A stretch of 64,000 nt of DNA from Megalonaias nervosa (Eukaryota > Mollusca > Bivalvia > Unionida > Unionidae): assembly GCA_016617855.1 (NCBI GenBank), contig JAECUM010009300.1:1-64000 (forward strand), given 5' to 3'. Of this stretch, positions 27,801 through 37,694 are shown one piece after another. The position numbers and the translations under genes were made by a program. A model generated the notes under the pieces. The model ran no database searches and was not told the origin of the DNA. It saw only the letters and a list, made by a program, of their open reading frames with translations. Every line of letters starts with the position of its first letter. The first letter of the stretch is position 1.

Positions 27801-29669
27801 TGTCACTCCACATTAATTAGCATAGAACCTGATGATACATCATATTTAAGCCAAATGCGCTGCCTGTGTGGGCCATTCAGAATTAAAAAACATAAATAAT
27901 GAAATTGCCTAAGATAAGAATCACATTTTCTTAATATCATTTAGTCTTTGGCAGTTTCACTGAAATGCTATGGGGATAAAAATTTGTGGTACTTGTGGTA
28001 TCAAGTGGTACTTTTATGGTGAATTGAGGTGCTGATTTCATATGTGTATGAATAGGATGGTACAGTATGAAAAGTACCACATGTATGACTATAGAACTTT
28101 AACCTTATTAAATCTTTACTAATTCATCTCAGTTTTGTCAACTTTCAATCAGTATGTAGGACAGCAACACAAACCAGAAGGAAAAGTAGTGCTTTCACAT
28201 ATCTGTTGATACTACTGTAAAGCTAGTTGGCATGTCCTAAACTTCATCATGTTAAGTTTTAGTATAGAAATCGACAACATTTTATCCATGTCAGTATAAG
28301 AAAATTTTAATTGAATGCATGTATTTATATGTATGATTGTACCAATTTATAAATGTGCCTGCATATAAATCTTAGAAGCAACAGTTAATTTATTAATTCA
28401 GATTCATTTTTAATTGCCCATTTTGCACAAAAGGTATTTTCAGCCCAAGCTTGCAACAAGAGAGGTTCTTCTAGGCTAAGGAGAACAGATGGTAGGCAAT
28501 AAAGAAATCTATATTTCAGCAAGGTTGCAATACACAACATGCAAAAATAATAGTAATATCCAAACTTTGCATGTGTAGAGATTAGCCATGATAATAAAAC
28601 AATTTAGAGTAGTATTCAGACACAACAAAACCATGATAATACCATCAATTATCCATCACTGATATCACCTCTCTCAATAGCCAGTTATTTATGTGCTTGT
28701 AGAAGTTGTCAGTATGGTATTTCCCTTATATAGCTGGTTTAACTTCATCAATTTAAAAAAGTCTTAAAGCAAGAATGTTTCAGTTATGGGAAAGGATGCA
28801 TAAAAAAGGCATTGCATAATTTTGTGTCCATGTAGTTATTTTTTTCCAAATTTCATATTAGACTAACAGATTCATCAATTATGAAAGTTTAGTTGATGAT
28901 GGAGACTTGGCTTAAGTGAATTGAAAGTTTCCACCAAGTGAAGACATGACTACTTATATGAACATTCACTTAGAACGCCATCAGTCCCTTCCATCAGTGA
29001 TTGGATCATCACCATGGAAATACAACAGCAACCATTCCACGCACATTTACCTTGTTTACAGAATGATGTCATGTAAACATCACACACCATCATAGTGTTG
29101 CTTATGGGCAACTTGACTGAGATGTGTTTGTTCTTGGCTGAAATATTCCTAAGTTTCTAATTTCAAACATAAACTCACCAGAGAACTTTGTTTTACTCAA
29201 ATATTGTAAATTATTCCATGTAGGCTTTTGACATGGTTCTATTTTGACTAGCATACTTTGGAGTGAGATTGAGTTCGTCGCCATTTTTCAGCAATTTATT
29301 CCATTTACACTTGTACCATTCAAGTATTTTTGGGATGGAATTTTGTGGAAAAACCATGAGGGTGTTCTGATGACAATTATGTACAAGTTATGGATAGACT
29401 GGCACCATCTTGCAACTGCATGCACATCGACTGATAATCCCGACTTGTGAAATGGAAGAGATACTGAACAAATAGTTTTATCACTTCACTACTGAGGCAT
29501 GGTAAAATGAAATGAAATATAAAAGATATCCACTCTTTTTCCTCATGCAAACATATTTCTGATAAAAAATATTCCTTACACTTGTTTTTCTTGAATTAAG
29601 ATTTTTTGTTACCTATGTCAGTAGTGTGTCTTTTGTACAAGATTTTTCTTAGATTTTGTTTATAATCTT

Positions 29670-29711
<42 letters not shown>

Positions 29712-29858
29712 ATGTAAATGTACATTTAGGTAAAATAGAGGCTTTACAGATTGGATGAAAATGCAATTTGGCTGGGACTTGGTTGTCTTCTCTGCTGGAT
29801 TTCCCTTGCTCGCTATATTCACTTCAACAAGAAGTTCCACGTGAGTGTATGATGCTAC

Positions 29859-29901
<43 letters not shown>

Positions 29902-32900
29902 TATATATGGAAATTATGTTATAGATATATTTTGGTATTCATATATATATGCATACATACATACATATGGAGGATAGCTACATCTTTAGGGTTGTGAAAA
30001 GACAAAGACTCCACTTTGCATGTGAAATATTTCCTTATATCTACTTGAAGAGATGTGGAATTGTCTGTTAGATGCTTTAAAGGAAAAAGCATTGATTGAC
30101 ATTGATTTTGTTTTCCGTTCTGTGATAATGCAGTCAAAGACTTTATTACTACAGTGATAAAAAAAGTTTTGAGATTTTATATTCATTTTAAGACAGCTAC
30201 ATTTTACAAATTTAGTACATATAATACTGCAAATCATGTTTTTGTCAAACTTATGGACTGTTTTCATATGAAAAATAGCAGATTTTTATTTTCATTAACA
30301 CATGTCTTGCATGGATTGATAGAGAGAGCATTGTTGTAGTTCTGTAGAAATAATAAAAATTACTAAAAATACGGATCACTAATATTTGATGGCCTTTATA
30401 ACATGATATCTTTGAACTAAATGTTTTAATGATTGTGAGTTTATCCATAAGGATTAGGCTTTATTTTGTTTATTTCTGCATTCAGACATGAATTAATTGT
30501 CACTTAATTTCAGTTTCCAATTTCAGGAATCTTCTATCATTTTCAGATATGATTTTGATTTTTGTGATAAGAGATAAAATTGTTACTTTCAACAATTCTG
30601 TTACTTTATTTAATCAAGATTATTTCCCTAAAAATCTGAATTACATTGAATGTAACAAGTACAGTATGGGTGACACTGAATGTAAAATAAAAACAGGTCA
30701 TGTTAGTTCAGACACTGACAATTTAAACTATTGGTTTTAAAACTGCTTCTTTTTGAAGCCATTTTCTTTGAAGTATGTTTTCATCATTTTTATTGCCCCT
30801 CATTGGAAAAAGATAGAAGTTCTGAAAGTGATATCACTTTGGTGGCAATAAAAGTGGCATTGCCCATTGTGGCAATATATATTTTTTCCCACTGGTAAAT
30901 TTCATTTTCACATTATGTAGTACATAATAAATATATCTTATCTATTTTCACATAAATTTTGTAGAAATTTTATTATTTATTTACAGTAGAACTTGTGTTG
31001 AAAGACCACTCCTTCTGCCAAAAATTATAGTCTCTCAAGACAGTTGGTCTCTCATAACAGGTCATAACACTATATAACCAATAAATCTGTGCATTGAGAA
31101 TAAAGTCTTTCAAGACAGATGGTCTCACATAACAGTGGTCTTTCAGGAAAGGTTTTACTGTACAATTAACTTCCAGGAATATGTAGTATTATTGGCATTT
31201 CAGTCATTTGGGTTCTCTTGTTGTCATACTGTTCTGTATATTTTGATTTGAAATTTTTATTAAAATAGATTCTTAACTTTTATTTAGAATAATGACATTT
31301 AAAGTACATGTGCTTCATTAATTTTTCCAGTTTGCTTTTAAATATTATACTCATAAAATCAAGAGATCATACATTTTTTTTTTATGTTCAGCATTTTTAA
31401 AGCAGATTTAATTCTTGAATTTTCACATGGTTGATTTTGCTAGTAATCATCATCATTTTTGGCAGTTGCTTTTCAGGACGATGTACCATGCCTTTCCTGA
31501 TGTTTTGGCATATTTATTTTGTGTAGGCCTTCTTTTTATTGGTTTCACCTTATGTGGATATGTTGTCTTTGGTCCTTATCACAACAAGGTAACAACACAT
31601 TTTAATCCCTAAATTTTAATATTAAATGTTTAACATCGATTTGAACAGAAAGTTCTGACTAATTATTTTACACTATATCAGCGGCTTAAGTTGAGGCTTG
31701 AGATACAGCTGAGGTTAACATAAAAGTCGAGCTGAATGGAAAACAAATGATCTTGTGACACGTTAACGTTATGAATATGTTTCCTTAGAACCAAACCAAG
31801 TTTTTGCTTCTTGAATGAAGAACAGCAATATCAAAGAATGTTTCTTGCTACATTGTGGTTTGACTTCCACTGTTCAAATATTGGATGAAGAATGCAAAAT
31901 ATTAGCTTTATACATGTTTTATTTGATAGCACCGAATATTAGATACAAAAAATATCTTTTTGTATTAGTTGCAGGAACAAGTAGTTGTGGTCAATGAATT
32001 TGGCTATATTTTCTTTTGTAGATAGCCAGGTTCCCAACACTTAGTCTAGAGTACCTATGAACCTTTATTGCACAATCCTTTCACTTTTCTGATAAGTCAT
32101 TGAAGTGTTACAGATATGACTAGATCACATAACTCCACTATCCATGATTTGAAATAGTTTCAACATTATTTTGTTGAAACATTAGAATGATAGTACTTGT
32201 ATGAATTATGATTTTTTTTTCTCTCAATCTAGTTTTAGATTGCTGTATGCTAAAAACTTTAAATTCATAAACTAGATTTTTTCCAAAAATTTAGTTTCAG
32301 ACAATGTCCAATGCAGCAGACACATTGTTTGCAACAATTAGCGGGGATGAAATTACCATAACTCTTGCTGCAATTGAGACTGACAAATTAGGCAGTCAGG
32401 CTGTATGGTGGTTTGCAAAGACCTATCTGTGGCTGTTTATATCCATCTTTACCGTCTTCATTCTTAACATCTTAATTGCCATCTTCAACAGCGCATATGA
32501 AACCATCCAGGTGAGTTATAACTTATAAAAACAATTTTTGAATTCGTAAGACTTGTAATTCTGATGCGAGAATTTATGTGAGGCTCTGGGATAAATTGTC
32601 TCCAAAGGTATTAAAGACACCAGCATTAAATGTCAAGCATTGACTACTTGTTCTACTTCTCCCCCCCCCCCAATATTCCAGCAAATTATGCAGGCTTTCA
32701 CTCTGAAAGAACTAAGATGTTTAACCATTTAATTTTAATGTTAATTATGTGTCTTTAATGTGAAATGTGTTAAGAATGTCAGTTCTTATATATATCATAT
32801 ATAACATCAGGTTTATCATTGAAAATTGTTGCATGCTACAAGACTGAATTCTTCTACATAATGATTAATAACTAGTGGTCCTATATCATATTCAGTGACT

Positions 32901-34743
32901 CTTTGTCTCAGTCTCTCTGTCTCTCTCATAGTCTTCTATTTGCATTCAATGTAAGTTGGCAAATTATGTTGGAAACTACCTTACCATCATTGTCCTTATC
33001 ATTTAATTACTAATTAATTACTATTTTGATTAATTTAATTACTAATTACTGATGGTACAGACTGATAAATTGCCAGATGTTGCTAGATCGAGCATCTACC
33101 CATAAAATGGCATACATTTAAATTATATACTGGAAACTAACTTATGTACACTATTATTCATTGAAGGGTTGTAACTTGAAAGAGCCACAAGACTTGCTAG
33201 TTGGTTTCTTTGATATAAAGTGGTTATACATTTGAACTCAACTTTGGGACTGAATAAAAAATTCCAAAACAAATACTAGAAGTGATAACTGAGCAGGTAT
33301 ATTATAAAGTTAGATACAAATTATGTTGAAATATGAAACCTCTTGTAAATCATGTGACTTGCTGTGTAACTGTTTGAAATATATTAATATACCATTTGTT
33401 ATCTCCCATAGATGTCCAAATAATTGCCTCATTGTTTTTGAGATTTGTACCTCTCTTTTGAGACAATTGATGAAGATGGAGGTTCTGTCACCATTCTTTT
33501 ACACAAACATTGAAATGATGTTAATATTTAATTAATTGCAGTAGAACAGTATTGGGTTTTCAATTTAAAATAACCAACCTTTTCTTTTTTGTAGTTACTC
33601 TGTATTCCATTGTTATTCTGGCTGACAGCATTTAATATTTAATTAATTGGTATAGAACTGTATTGGGCTATCAGTTTAAATATTCTATTCTGGCAGACAT
33701 CAACTTGCTGGTATTCAGACAAATGAGATTCTCTGCTTTAGAGAAGCATTTATTTTAATACAAGCTTCCAAGTATGCATACATCTTTCATTTGGTTTAGC
33801 CCAAAACTTTCTTCTGAACATGGAATTGTTTGATTTGAAATTACATGTCCTAAATTACATGATCTGTGTTGATGTTCATGTAGCATCTACATAGTTGGTT
33901 AACAGTCAGCTGGGACTAAAGTATATTGATTTAACTTTAGACCATGCTGTGTGTTAGCATCCTTTATAAACTTCAGTGAATAACATCATCAGGTCTGACA
34001 GGTGCCAATTTTAGGTTTTTGTAAATAGGAGTGATGTGAGGGAACCATATTAGTATTATACTGCTGAAATTTATTTTTCAAAGGCAGTTTCCTCAAATAC
34101 TGCCTTCCACCCATGGAAATTTATGGGTACAGATTATTTATGTTGTATCTATAACCTCTTATCATACGGTCCAATCTTGGTACCAAAAAGAGATTGTCTG
34201 AAATATAAATTTCATATGAAATTCCTCTCCATTAAACTGGTAACACACAGGCAGTGTTTGAAACAAAGTTCATGTCAAACTCAGATCTTGGTTGAAATAG
34301 AAGATAATGGAATGGAAAGTGCTTGTTGTCTGCTGGAATTAGGTAGAAGTTATGCAGCAGTAATAGCTTGAATATTATGAAATACTTATCTGTACCTAGA
34401 ATTATTCTTCATCTTTCAGAAAGAATATGAGGAAAAGAAAAATAACACTGACCCATTACGAAGAGTTCTGCGTGAATTGTTATTCACTGATGACAATTTA
34501 CAGGGCAGTATTGGACAAGTTAAAAATGGGTTGCTTGGAATTTTAAACTGGGAAAACAACACTGACATGTCTCCAAGAGAGTATGACCTGCAACAGGAGT
34601 TAAAAGCTGTTGTAATAGATAATGACACGTCGAGAAAGCCAACAATAAAAGAATTTATGGAGAGTGGAGGAGAACGTCTAAATAAGCACTTCTCACGCTG
34701 GAGAGTTCATTGTATAATCCCAAAAGAAGATGTGGAAGTCTGA
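4808..34743 (+). CDS. MCOLN: Mucolipin (TRPML) lysosomal cation channel gene, 12 exons found
   Basis: Mucolipins are six-TM cation channels of lysosomes and late endosomes, gated by PI(3,5)P2, that release Ca2+ and other cations. Exons: 4808-4980, 5670-5861, 17441-17588, 18983-19091, 21997-22087, 22432-22531, 24532-24641, 27214-27378, 29739-29840, 31466-31588, 32295-32510, 34420-34743. All borders are AG/GT and all phases agree, giving about 616 residues to TGA at 34741. In order they encode a basic N-terminal segment (KKGRNLRRCLR), TM1, a large lumenal domain, TM2-TM5 with the family signature GYVVFGPYHNKF after TM5, a pore helix with filter-like SGDE, TM6 and a long cytosolic tail. Vertebrate mucolipins carry an NGDDM-type filter, so the SGDEI here is divergent. 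The tail has about 108 codons without an obvious dileucine or cysteine-rich motif. The N-terminus before 4808 is not firmly placed. No disruption was seen, so it is probably functional. A distant alternative is another polycystin/TRPML-type channel. Confidence 0.88.
4981..5669. other. Intron, no feature seen
   Basis: AT-rich intron sequence between two mucolipin exons. I see no repeat or gene in it. Confidence 0.6.
5670..5861 (+). CDS. MCOLN: Mucolipin exon: start of lumenal domain
   Basis: A 64-codon phase 0-0 exon between ttttcgtag and AAG|GTGGGG. It continues from TM1 into the lumenal loop. The block KYAVYTINDLTKHINFAVEK has the spacing of the lumenal 'YT..xLY..I..A(V/I)..Y' region of mucolipins. 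The ATG at its first codon is internal, not a start. Confidence 0.85.
6350..6490. repeat. Dispersed repeat, inverted partner at 11520-11695
   Basis: The reverse complement of 11520-11695 aligns over about 130 bp (shared blocks such as gaaccagaatctt, cagccctgt, catacattgggcat). Both lie in the same 11.6-kb intron in opposite orientation. Family unknown. Confidence 0.7.
6570..7760. other. GC-richer remnant, possible retroelement part 1
   Basis: Base composition differs clearly from the flanking intron, and overlapping ORFs occur on both strands. After removing the Tigger-like insert (7761-9051) this stretch would join 9054-9776, so the two may be one old element. No domain could be identified with confidence. 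Confidence 0.3.
7761..9051. mobile_element. Pogo/Tigger-like DNA transposon, non-autonomous
   Basis: Ends are CAGTGGTCCCCCC and, in reverse complement, CAGTTGTCCCCCTC. Both are flanked by TA (7759-7760 and 9052-9053), the target duplication of Tc1/mariner/pogo elements. The 1,291-bp body has no transposase frame. It contains a tandem duplication (8478-8700, period about 117 bp) and the short ORF at 8015, which is not convincing as a gene. Confidence 0.75.
9054..9776 (+). pseudogene. Coding-like remnant, possibly a retroelement gag
   Basis: A run of long open stretches in several frames (+ 9189-9371, + 9447-9776, - 9170-9724). The plus-strand readings show a Leu-rich segment followed by a K/R/G/Q-rich segment (KRKAKKR, CKGRGK), which is gag-like in composition. 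I do not recognise the family firmly; a DIRS-type gag is a guess. The equally long minus-strand ORF is probably a by-product of low stop density. A 12-bp hairpin (aaatacccactt) lies at 9070-9102. Confidence 0.25.
9915..10807 (+). mobile_element. Solo LTR-like element with 4-bp target duplication
   Basis: An 893-bp element with ends TGTTATGT...ACATAACA (TG...CA, 8-bp inverted ends), flanked by GCAC at 9911-9914 and 10808-10811. Related copies are at 1895-4633, 35487-36390 (reverse), 41160-41578 and 61872-62719 (reverse). A conserved sub-terminal block reads ccctagggaaataa...acaaagcttgttg. No internal coding region is attached, so each looks like a solo LTR; which LTR superfamily is unknown. 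Confidence 0.75.
10822..11172. mobile_element. Pogo-like MITE, 351 bp
   Basis: Ends CAGTTAAAACCTGTTATAAT and (reverse complement) CAGGTAAAACACGTTATAAT, both flanked by TA. It sits 14 bp after the solo LTR and has no coding capacity. Confidence 0.75.
11905..11940. repeat. (AT)n microsatellite
   Basis: Uninterrupted AT dinucleotides. Other long AT runs: 24209-24252, 24742-24799, 29676-29708, 29864-29899, 37660-37691 (after TG repeats), 53792-53859, 60742-60795. Confidence 0.95.
12050..12570 (+). repeat. Exon-like dispersed repeat, copy 1
   Basis: Aligns over about 500 bp with 30535-30950. Both begin with an acceptor-like ttttcagatatgatt, have an ORF encoding MGDT(D/E) and VSS.TD, and share a downstream block with gccattgtggcaat and a cccact..taaattt motif. 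Not part of the mucolipin reading frame. It is probably a repeat, though an exonised origin cannot be excluded. Confidence 0.55.
12570..13556. other. Intron, small tandem duplication only
   Basis: AT-rich. A block containing agaatttatgcaaacc is duplicated in tandem at about 12970-13048. Nothing else recognised. Confidence 0.5.
13557..13880 (+). mobile_element. tRNA-derived SINE
   Basis: The head has RNA polymerase III boxes: box A-like tggcctagtggttagagc and box B-like gggtttgaacc. It is followed by a body (gcctcgcttggtgctcagca, then ataatgtgactgggtgggac) that I recognise as a widespread mollusc SINE body. A (CA)n tail lies at about 13864-13880. Not a tRNA gene: the acceptor stem does not close. 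Confidence 0.8.
13880..17440. other. Intron with simple and tandem repeats
   Basis: Contains four copies of a unit of about 23-25 bp, tataagtgtggc plus (AT)n, at 15555-15636. It also has a tandem duplication of about 120 bp at 16870-17095 whose repeat ends in gcgcaagttatcgagggag, similar to pogo-type termini. No exon recognised. Confidence 0.55.
17441..17588 (+). CDS. MCOLN: Mucolipin exon: lumenal domain
   Basis: 148 nt, phase 0 in and phase 1 out, between atatttgcag and CATG|GTATGT. It encodes YYSSPNDAIGIYMLNG and a cysteine-containing stretch (VTFCVNYF) at the position of the lumenal linker of mucolipins. The intron before it is about 11.6 kb and full of mobile elements. Confidence 0.82.
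18110..18197. repeat. Hairpin of TC/GA runs
   Basis: (TC)n at 18117-18134 and (GA)n at 18177-18191 are complementary and separated by about 42 bp, so this stretch of the intron could fold back. Confidence 0.6.
18983..19091 (+). CDS. MCOLN: Mucolipin exon: lumenal domain, N-glycosylation site
   Basis: 109 nt, phase 1 in and phase 2 out (tttctttttcag ... AACAG|GTATGC). It encodes a cysteine-bearing lumenal piece with potential N-glycosylation sites NCS and NES, as expected for the lumen-facing loop. Confidence 0.8.
19259..19490 (-). mobile_element. Diverged SINE (same body as 52667-52931)
   Basis: The shared plus-strand text gggttta.caccatttttcag and the block gctttctcacacacccggttgg match the SINE at 52667-52931. 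The tRNA-like head would be at the right end. Confidence 0.6.
19626..19787. repeat. 26-bp minisatellite, 6 copies
   Basis: Six near-perfect copies of agaactagctaggggcctaa plus aaaact. Copies differ only in the A-run length. Just upstream (19534-19575) a 14-15-bp unit tatagtaacaatca is repeated three times. Confidence 0.9.
19790..21996. other. Intron, nothing recognised
   Basis: About 2.2 kb of AT-rich sequence with no repeat or coding signal that I could support. Confidence 0.5.
21997..22087 (+). CDS. MCOLN: Mucolipin exon: short lumenal strand exon (91 nt)
   Basis: A 91-nt exon between ttttattgcag and GGAATT|GTGAGT. It accepts the phase-2 end of the previous exon and leaves phase 0, exactly what the next exon needs. 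It encodes FLKINLTFHLFSLRLDIST and a following cysteine, which corresponds to the conserved lumenal strands just before 'C..F...I.F.N' in mucolipins. It contains no long ORF, so gene finders based on ORF length would miss it. Phase fit on both sides is the main evidence. Confidence 0.8.
22432..22531 (+). CDS. MCOLN: Mucolipin exon: last lumenal strands
   Basis: 100 nt, phase 0 in and phase 1 out (tatgtcttcag ... CCAG|GTAAGA). It encodes ISFTNKDDNGQALVDLQTD and a cysteine, matching the 'I.F.N.....G...I.L.T......C' pattern of the mucolipin lumenal domain. It could not be placed by ORF length alone. Confidence 0.83.
22795..22875 (+). repeat. Decayed tRNA-like (SINE head) sequence
   Basis: ggctttgtggttggtaaag resembles a box A region and gtgttcaagtccc a box B, with normal spacing. 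Too decayed for a tRNA gene. Confidence 0.35.
23060..23580 (-). repeat. LTR-family fragment
   Basis: Shares blocks (cttgatgtatcac.gtgat, taatccagaatg, aattccaat) with 39840-40310 and 62030-62300, i.e. the interior of the LTR-like family. Confidence 0.5.
24532..24641 (+). CDS. MCOLN: Mucolipin exon: TM2
   Basis: 110 nt, phase 1 in and phase 0 out (atctctttcag ... TATCAT|GTGAGG). It encodes a hydrophobic segment (AVIVMIFSSISMVFMLLD) continuing to FAAGIYLYH, the TM2 of the channel. The next 100 bases of intron hold a long (AT)n run. Confidence 0.83.
24642..27213. other. Intron, (AT)n tract only
   Basis: Long AT run at 24742-24799; otherwise no feature recognised. ORFs through the AT run are artefacts of the dinucleotide. 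Confidence 0.5.
27214..27378 (+). CDS. MCOLN: Mucolipin exon: TM2-TM3 loop and TM3
   Basis: 55 codons, phase 0-0, between attttgacag and ATGGAC|GTAAGT. It encodes a charged cytosolic loop then WNLVVMIGDLCTFIGTIGAY, equivalent to TM3 of mucolipins. The motif GW.L......C..IGTI fits the family. Confidence 0.86.
27480..27690. repeat. Tandem duplication, period about 110 bp
   Basis: Two copies of a block with aagataccacatga, ccacaagatgtggct and tgttttaatcaag. It is itself built from short gataaccaca-type repeats. Confidence 0.8.
27691..29738. other. Intron, nothing recognised
   Basis: No exon or repeat supported apart from the AT run at its end. Confidence 0.5.
29739..29840 (+). CDS. MCOLN: Mucolipin exon: TM4
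   Basis: 34 codons, phase 0-0, between aaaatag and TTCCAC|GTGAGT. It encodes RLYRLDENAIWLGLGCLLCW followed by ISLARYIHFNKKFH. The W...ARY..F motif is the typical TM4 end. The acceptor has a weak pyrimidine tract. It is chosen because it keeps phase and gives the family's spacing between TM3 and TM4. (AT)n tracts lie on both sides. Confidence 0.8.
30535..30950 (+). repeat. Exon-like dispersed repeat, copy 2
   Basis: Partner of 12050-12570: the same ttttcagatatgatt start, the same MGDT-encoding ORF region, and the same gtggcaat block downstream. The two copies are in different introns of the same gene and in the same orientation. Confidence 0.55.
30984..31160. mobile_element. Pogo-like MITE, 177 bp
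   Basis: Imperfect inverted ends CAGTAGAACTTGTGTTGAAA and (reverse complement) CAGTAAAACCTTTCCTGAAA, both flanked by TA. No coding capacity. Confidence 0.75.
31466..31588 (+). CDS. MCOLN: Mucolipin exon: TM5 and GPYH signature
   Basis: 41 codons, phase 0-0, between tttttggcag and AACAAG|GTAACA. It encodes VLAYLFCVGLLFIGFTLCGY and then VVFGPYHNK. The (G)GPYH.KF sequence straddling this and the next exon is diagnostic for mucolipins. Confidence 0.9.
32295..32510 (+). CDS. MCOLN: Mucolipin exon: pore helix, selectivity filter, TM6
   Basis: 72 codons, phase 0-0, between aaaaatttag and ATCCAG|GTGAGT. It encodes a pore helix (ADTLFATISGDEITITLAA), a turret and TM6 (YLWLFISIFTVFILNILIA) ending in IFNSAYETI. 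The position of NGDD in vertebrate family members reads SGDE: the glycine-aspartate core is kept and the second acid is glutamate. Confidence 0.9.
32511..34419. other. Intron with a small tandem duplication
   Basis: A block around agaac.gtattgggcta is duplicated about 110 bp apart (33540-33700). Nothing else recognised. Confidence 0.5.
34420..34743 (+). CDS. MCOLN: Mucolipin terminal exon: cytosolic C-tail and stop
   Basis: 107 codons and TGA, entered in phase 0 after atctttcag. It encodes a hydrophilic tail rich in K, E, D and N, without recognised domains, longer than the tails of vertebrate mucolipins. A clear polyadenylation signal follows. Confidence 0.82.
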   Translation, partial: KEYEEKKNNTDPLRRVLRELLFTDDNLQGSIGQVKNGLLGILNWENNTDMSPREYDLQQELKAVVIDNDTSRKPTIKEFMESGGERLNKHFSRWRVHCIIPKEDVEV

Positions 34744-34962
34744 AAGTTTGTGTTTGATGGAGCAATGATGTTCAGAATAACACTTATGTTATAGGAAAGC
34801 CTATTATGTGGTCCCATTGGAACACATGGGAGTCCTAATGTCCCAGTATGTTCTCATTGTATAGGAAAGTACAATTTTAGAAGCTTTGATTGCTCAAAAT
34901 TCTAAAACCAGCTCAAAATTTTTTAACTCAATTTTAAACTGTTTTTAATAATTGGGTACTTT

Positions 34963-34968
34963 AATAAA
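34963..34968 (+). terminator. Candidate polyadenylation signal
   Basis: AATAAA 220 bases after the mucolipin stop codon, with T-rich sequence just downstream. A second AATAAA lies at 35024-35029. Either could serve the channel transcript. Confidence 0.55.
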
Positions 34969-35486
34969 TTTCTCATAGTGCATGTGTTTATTTTTTAGCT
35001 CTTTTTTATTTGCATACTAGAAGAATAAAGATCTAGAATAATGCAAACATGTGAAATTTGTTATCCTTGTAAAATGTAATTTATAACTGCCTTGACACAG
35101 TGGAAATGAATGAAATGAAAATGGGCAAATTTATTTCTGAGTTTGACATGAACTTTGTCAAAATTCTGAGACACAGTGTGTCATGGTTGTAATAAGTAAA
35201 ATACAAAGTTACTACTCAAATAAGAGAACTTTGCATGTCTCTGCACCATGCAAATCTTCTGCACAGAATGGTGATGACCATGCAGTAACTGGTTCCCTAT
35301 GGCAACTGCATACCAACTGCCACCTTAACTCTCCATTTAATGGTCATTCCTTTATACAAGTTGATAAAAAAAATTGAAAGTCTGTACTGAGAATGAACCA
35401 ACAGGAAATTCTTCAGATGCTATATTTCCCCTGCATCATTGGTACATAATCCAACTAGACCTGTTTAGGAAGATAGGTAGGTCACA

Positions 35487-36390
35487 TGTTACGTGTAGGC
35501 TTGTACAAATGTAACAGAAGAAAAGAGTGAAGTCAACAAGCTTTGTATATTTTAACAAAATAATTTATTTCCCTAGAAAACAATGTAAAAATTGGTAAAT
35601 AGGACTTACAGTTTGTGAATATAATCCAAAATTTGATCCTAAGAATGAAAACACAAGTCCTATCACTAAATAGTTCTATTAGAATCCAGGTTCAAATCTC
35701 GACGACATACAAATATGGAAGGCGATGACATCATATGTGGTCCAATGTACGAATATCAACAATTCCTCAATTGAATCACAGTTTTTGTTTCCGAATAATT
35801 CCAGAATAAATTTCCATGAATATCTTTCAGAATTTTTTATAAGAATGTCAACTTGTAGAGTTTCCAGGAGAATAAATTATTAAATCCAAAAATCAGATGA
35901 AAACAAACAATCTGGCAACAAATAAAAAGAAACACCATGTTCCATCAAGATGTTAAAAGACTCTGCCAGAAGAATATTAAGAATTCGTATTTAAACCCCA
36001 AAAACATCATTTCAAGTCTCGCGAGATGGGTCATGTGGTCTCTTACCACAAGAAATCCATCACGTACGCCAGTGTAACCCCACTTAAAAACCAATCATAA
36101 ATAAACGTTGCTTACACATGGTGATCACGCAAGGAAAGTATGGCCCTGATACTGACCAATCATTTTAACTGCCTGTTTACGTTCTTGCCAGCCCAAGATG
36201 AACTAGGTTAACTAAAAATAATTCTCATGTAACACTTTTACGTCTTAAATAAATAACATTTAGTAAAAGAAAATATTTAATTAGTGAAAAAGAATTTTGA
36301 ATCCTTTCAATAATCATTACAATCAAATGTAATGAAACAAAAAGAATTTCAGAACTAACACACAAGCAATTTAATTACATATACGTAACA
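35487..36390 (-). mobile_element. Solo LTR-like element, reverse orientation
   Basis: A 904-bp element with ends TGTTACGT...ACGTAACA. Its reverse complement aligns along its length with 9915-10807. Flanks are CACA and CACT, a 4-bp target duplication with one mismatch. Confidence 0.7.
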
Positions 36391-37662
36391 CACTACAATT
36401 GTAACATACTTGTATGGGGACTGAAATTTGAGGTAAAGGTCAATGCTAAAGTTTCAGTTCAGAATGAGTGAGTGCAAATGCAAAAAGTTAAACACTGCCC
36501 TTTCAGTGGACATGAAGATTTTCTAAATTTCCAAATCATAGCAAAATTGATCAGATTCAATTAAGACATTTTCGGAACCATTAGCAAAAACGTCTGCTTT
36601 TGAAACATATTTCAATAATAGGTTTTTGTCTAACAAGAACTTTTCATACTAAAGTGTCAGGGAAGTATTCAGACTTGCTTCTGGCTGGATCATAAAATTC
36701 TGATGCTTTTATCTTTAAATACGATCCGCATTATGTTACTACTAATTACAATCATGCTTCCAGTGACTCTTATATTGTTCACAGTGCTTAATTGTTAACA
36801 TGTTAGCCCAGATACATACTGTAATCAGTCTGCAGACCCAACATCACTTGTAATGTAAAACTAGGAATGATAATAAAATAGATCTACAGTCACAAGACCC
36901 TTTAAGTCAAGAAATTGATCAATTAACCAATCAGCGAGCATAAATTAGACACACTTCCATGCATTGCTTATGTCCGCCATTTTCCTTCGACAAGCTGCTT
37001 GTGGCAATAATGAATTGATTATGATAAGTATTTACAATTTTTGCAATGATTTGTTGATGTCTTGATCAATAAGGGTGAAAAAAGGCAGTGGGGGCCTTGT
37101 AATTCTGACTGTCGATATCCACATTGTCTAAATGGAGGAATTGAATTTATTCCTTTCCCGAAACATGGGCAAAACTTTGATGGATAAAGGCCTTTTTTGT
37201 GATCATGTGTAGGATAAGCTGAATATGGAAACAATTGATGGCAATTACAACATGTTTTTCTGCATAAAAGTATGTAGAAAAGCATGTCCCTTTGATGACT
37301 TGAAGAAAAAGAAGAGAAATTGAAAAAATATGTGTAAAAATAAATGTTGCTAGAATATGGGTGCAGCCCCCCCCCCCAACTTTTTGGCTTTGATGTATAT
37401 TATTTTTCTTGTATAGGAAGCACCGAACCCCAGACTGCATTCAAGTTTGAAAATTTACACTTTAATGTTGGCTTGTCCCCAAAGTAATGATTTATTGTCT
37501 TGATCTTTCAGACACTTTTACTGTCTCATTGGGCTGAAGGATGGGTGGGGATACAAAAAAACATAATAAAAAATTACAAAATCAATGGTTTCAGATAACT
37601 ATCATCTGATATGTTAAGCATGCATATTTATAGATAGATATATGTGTGTGTGTGTATGTGTA

Positions 37663-37694
<32 letters not shown>

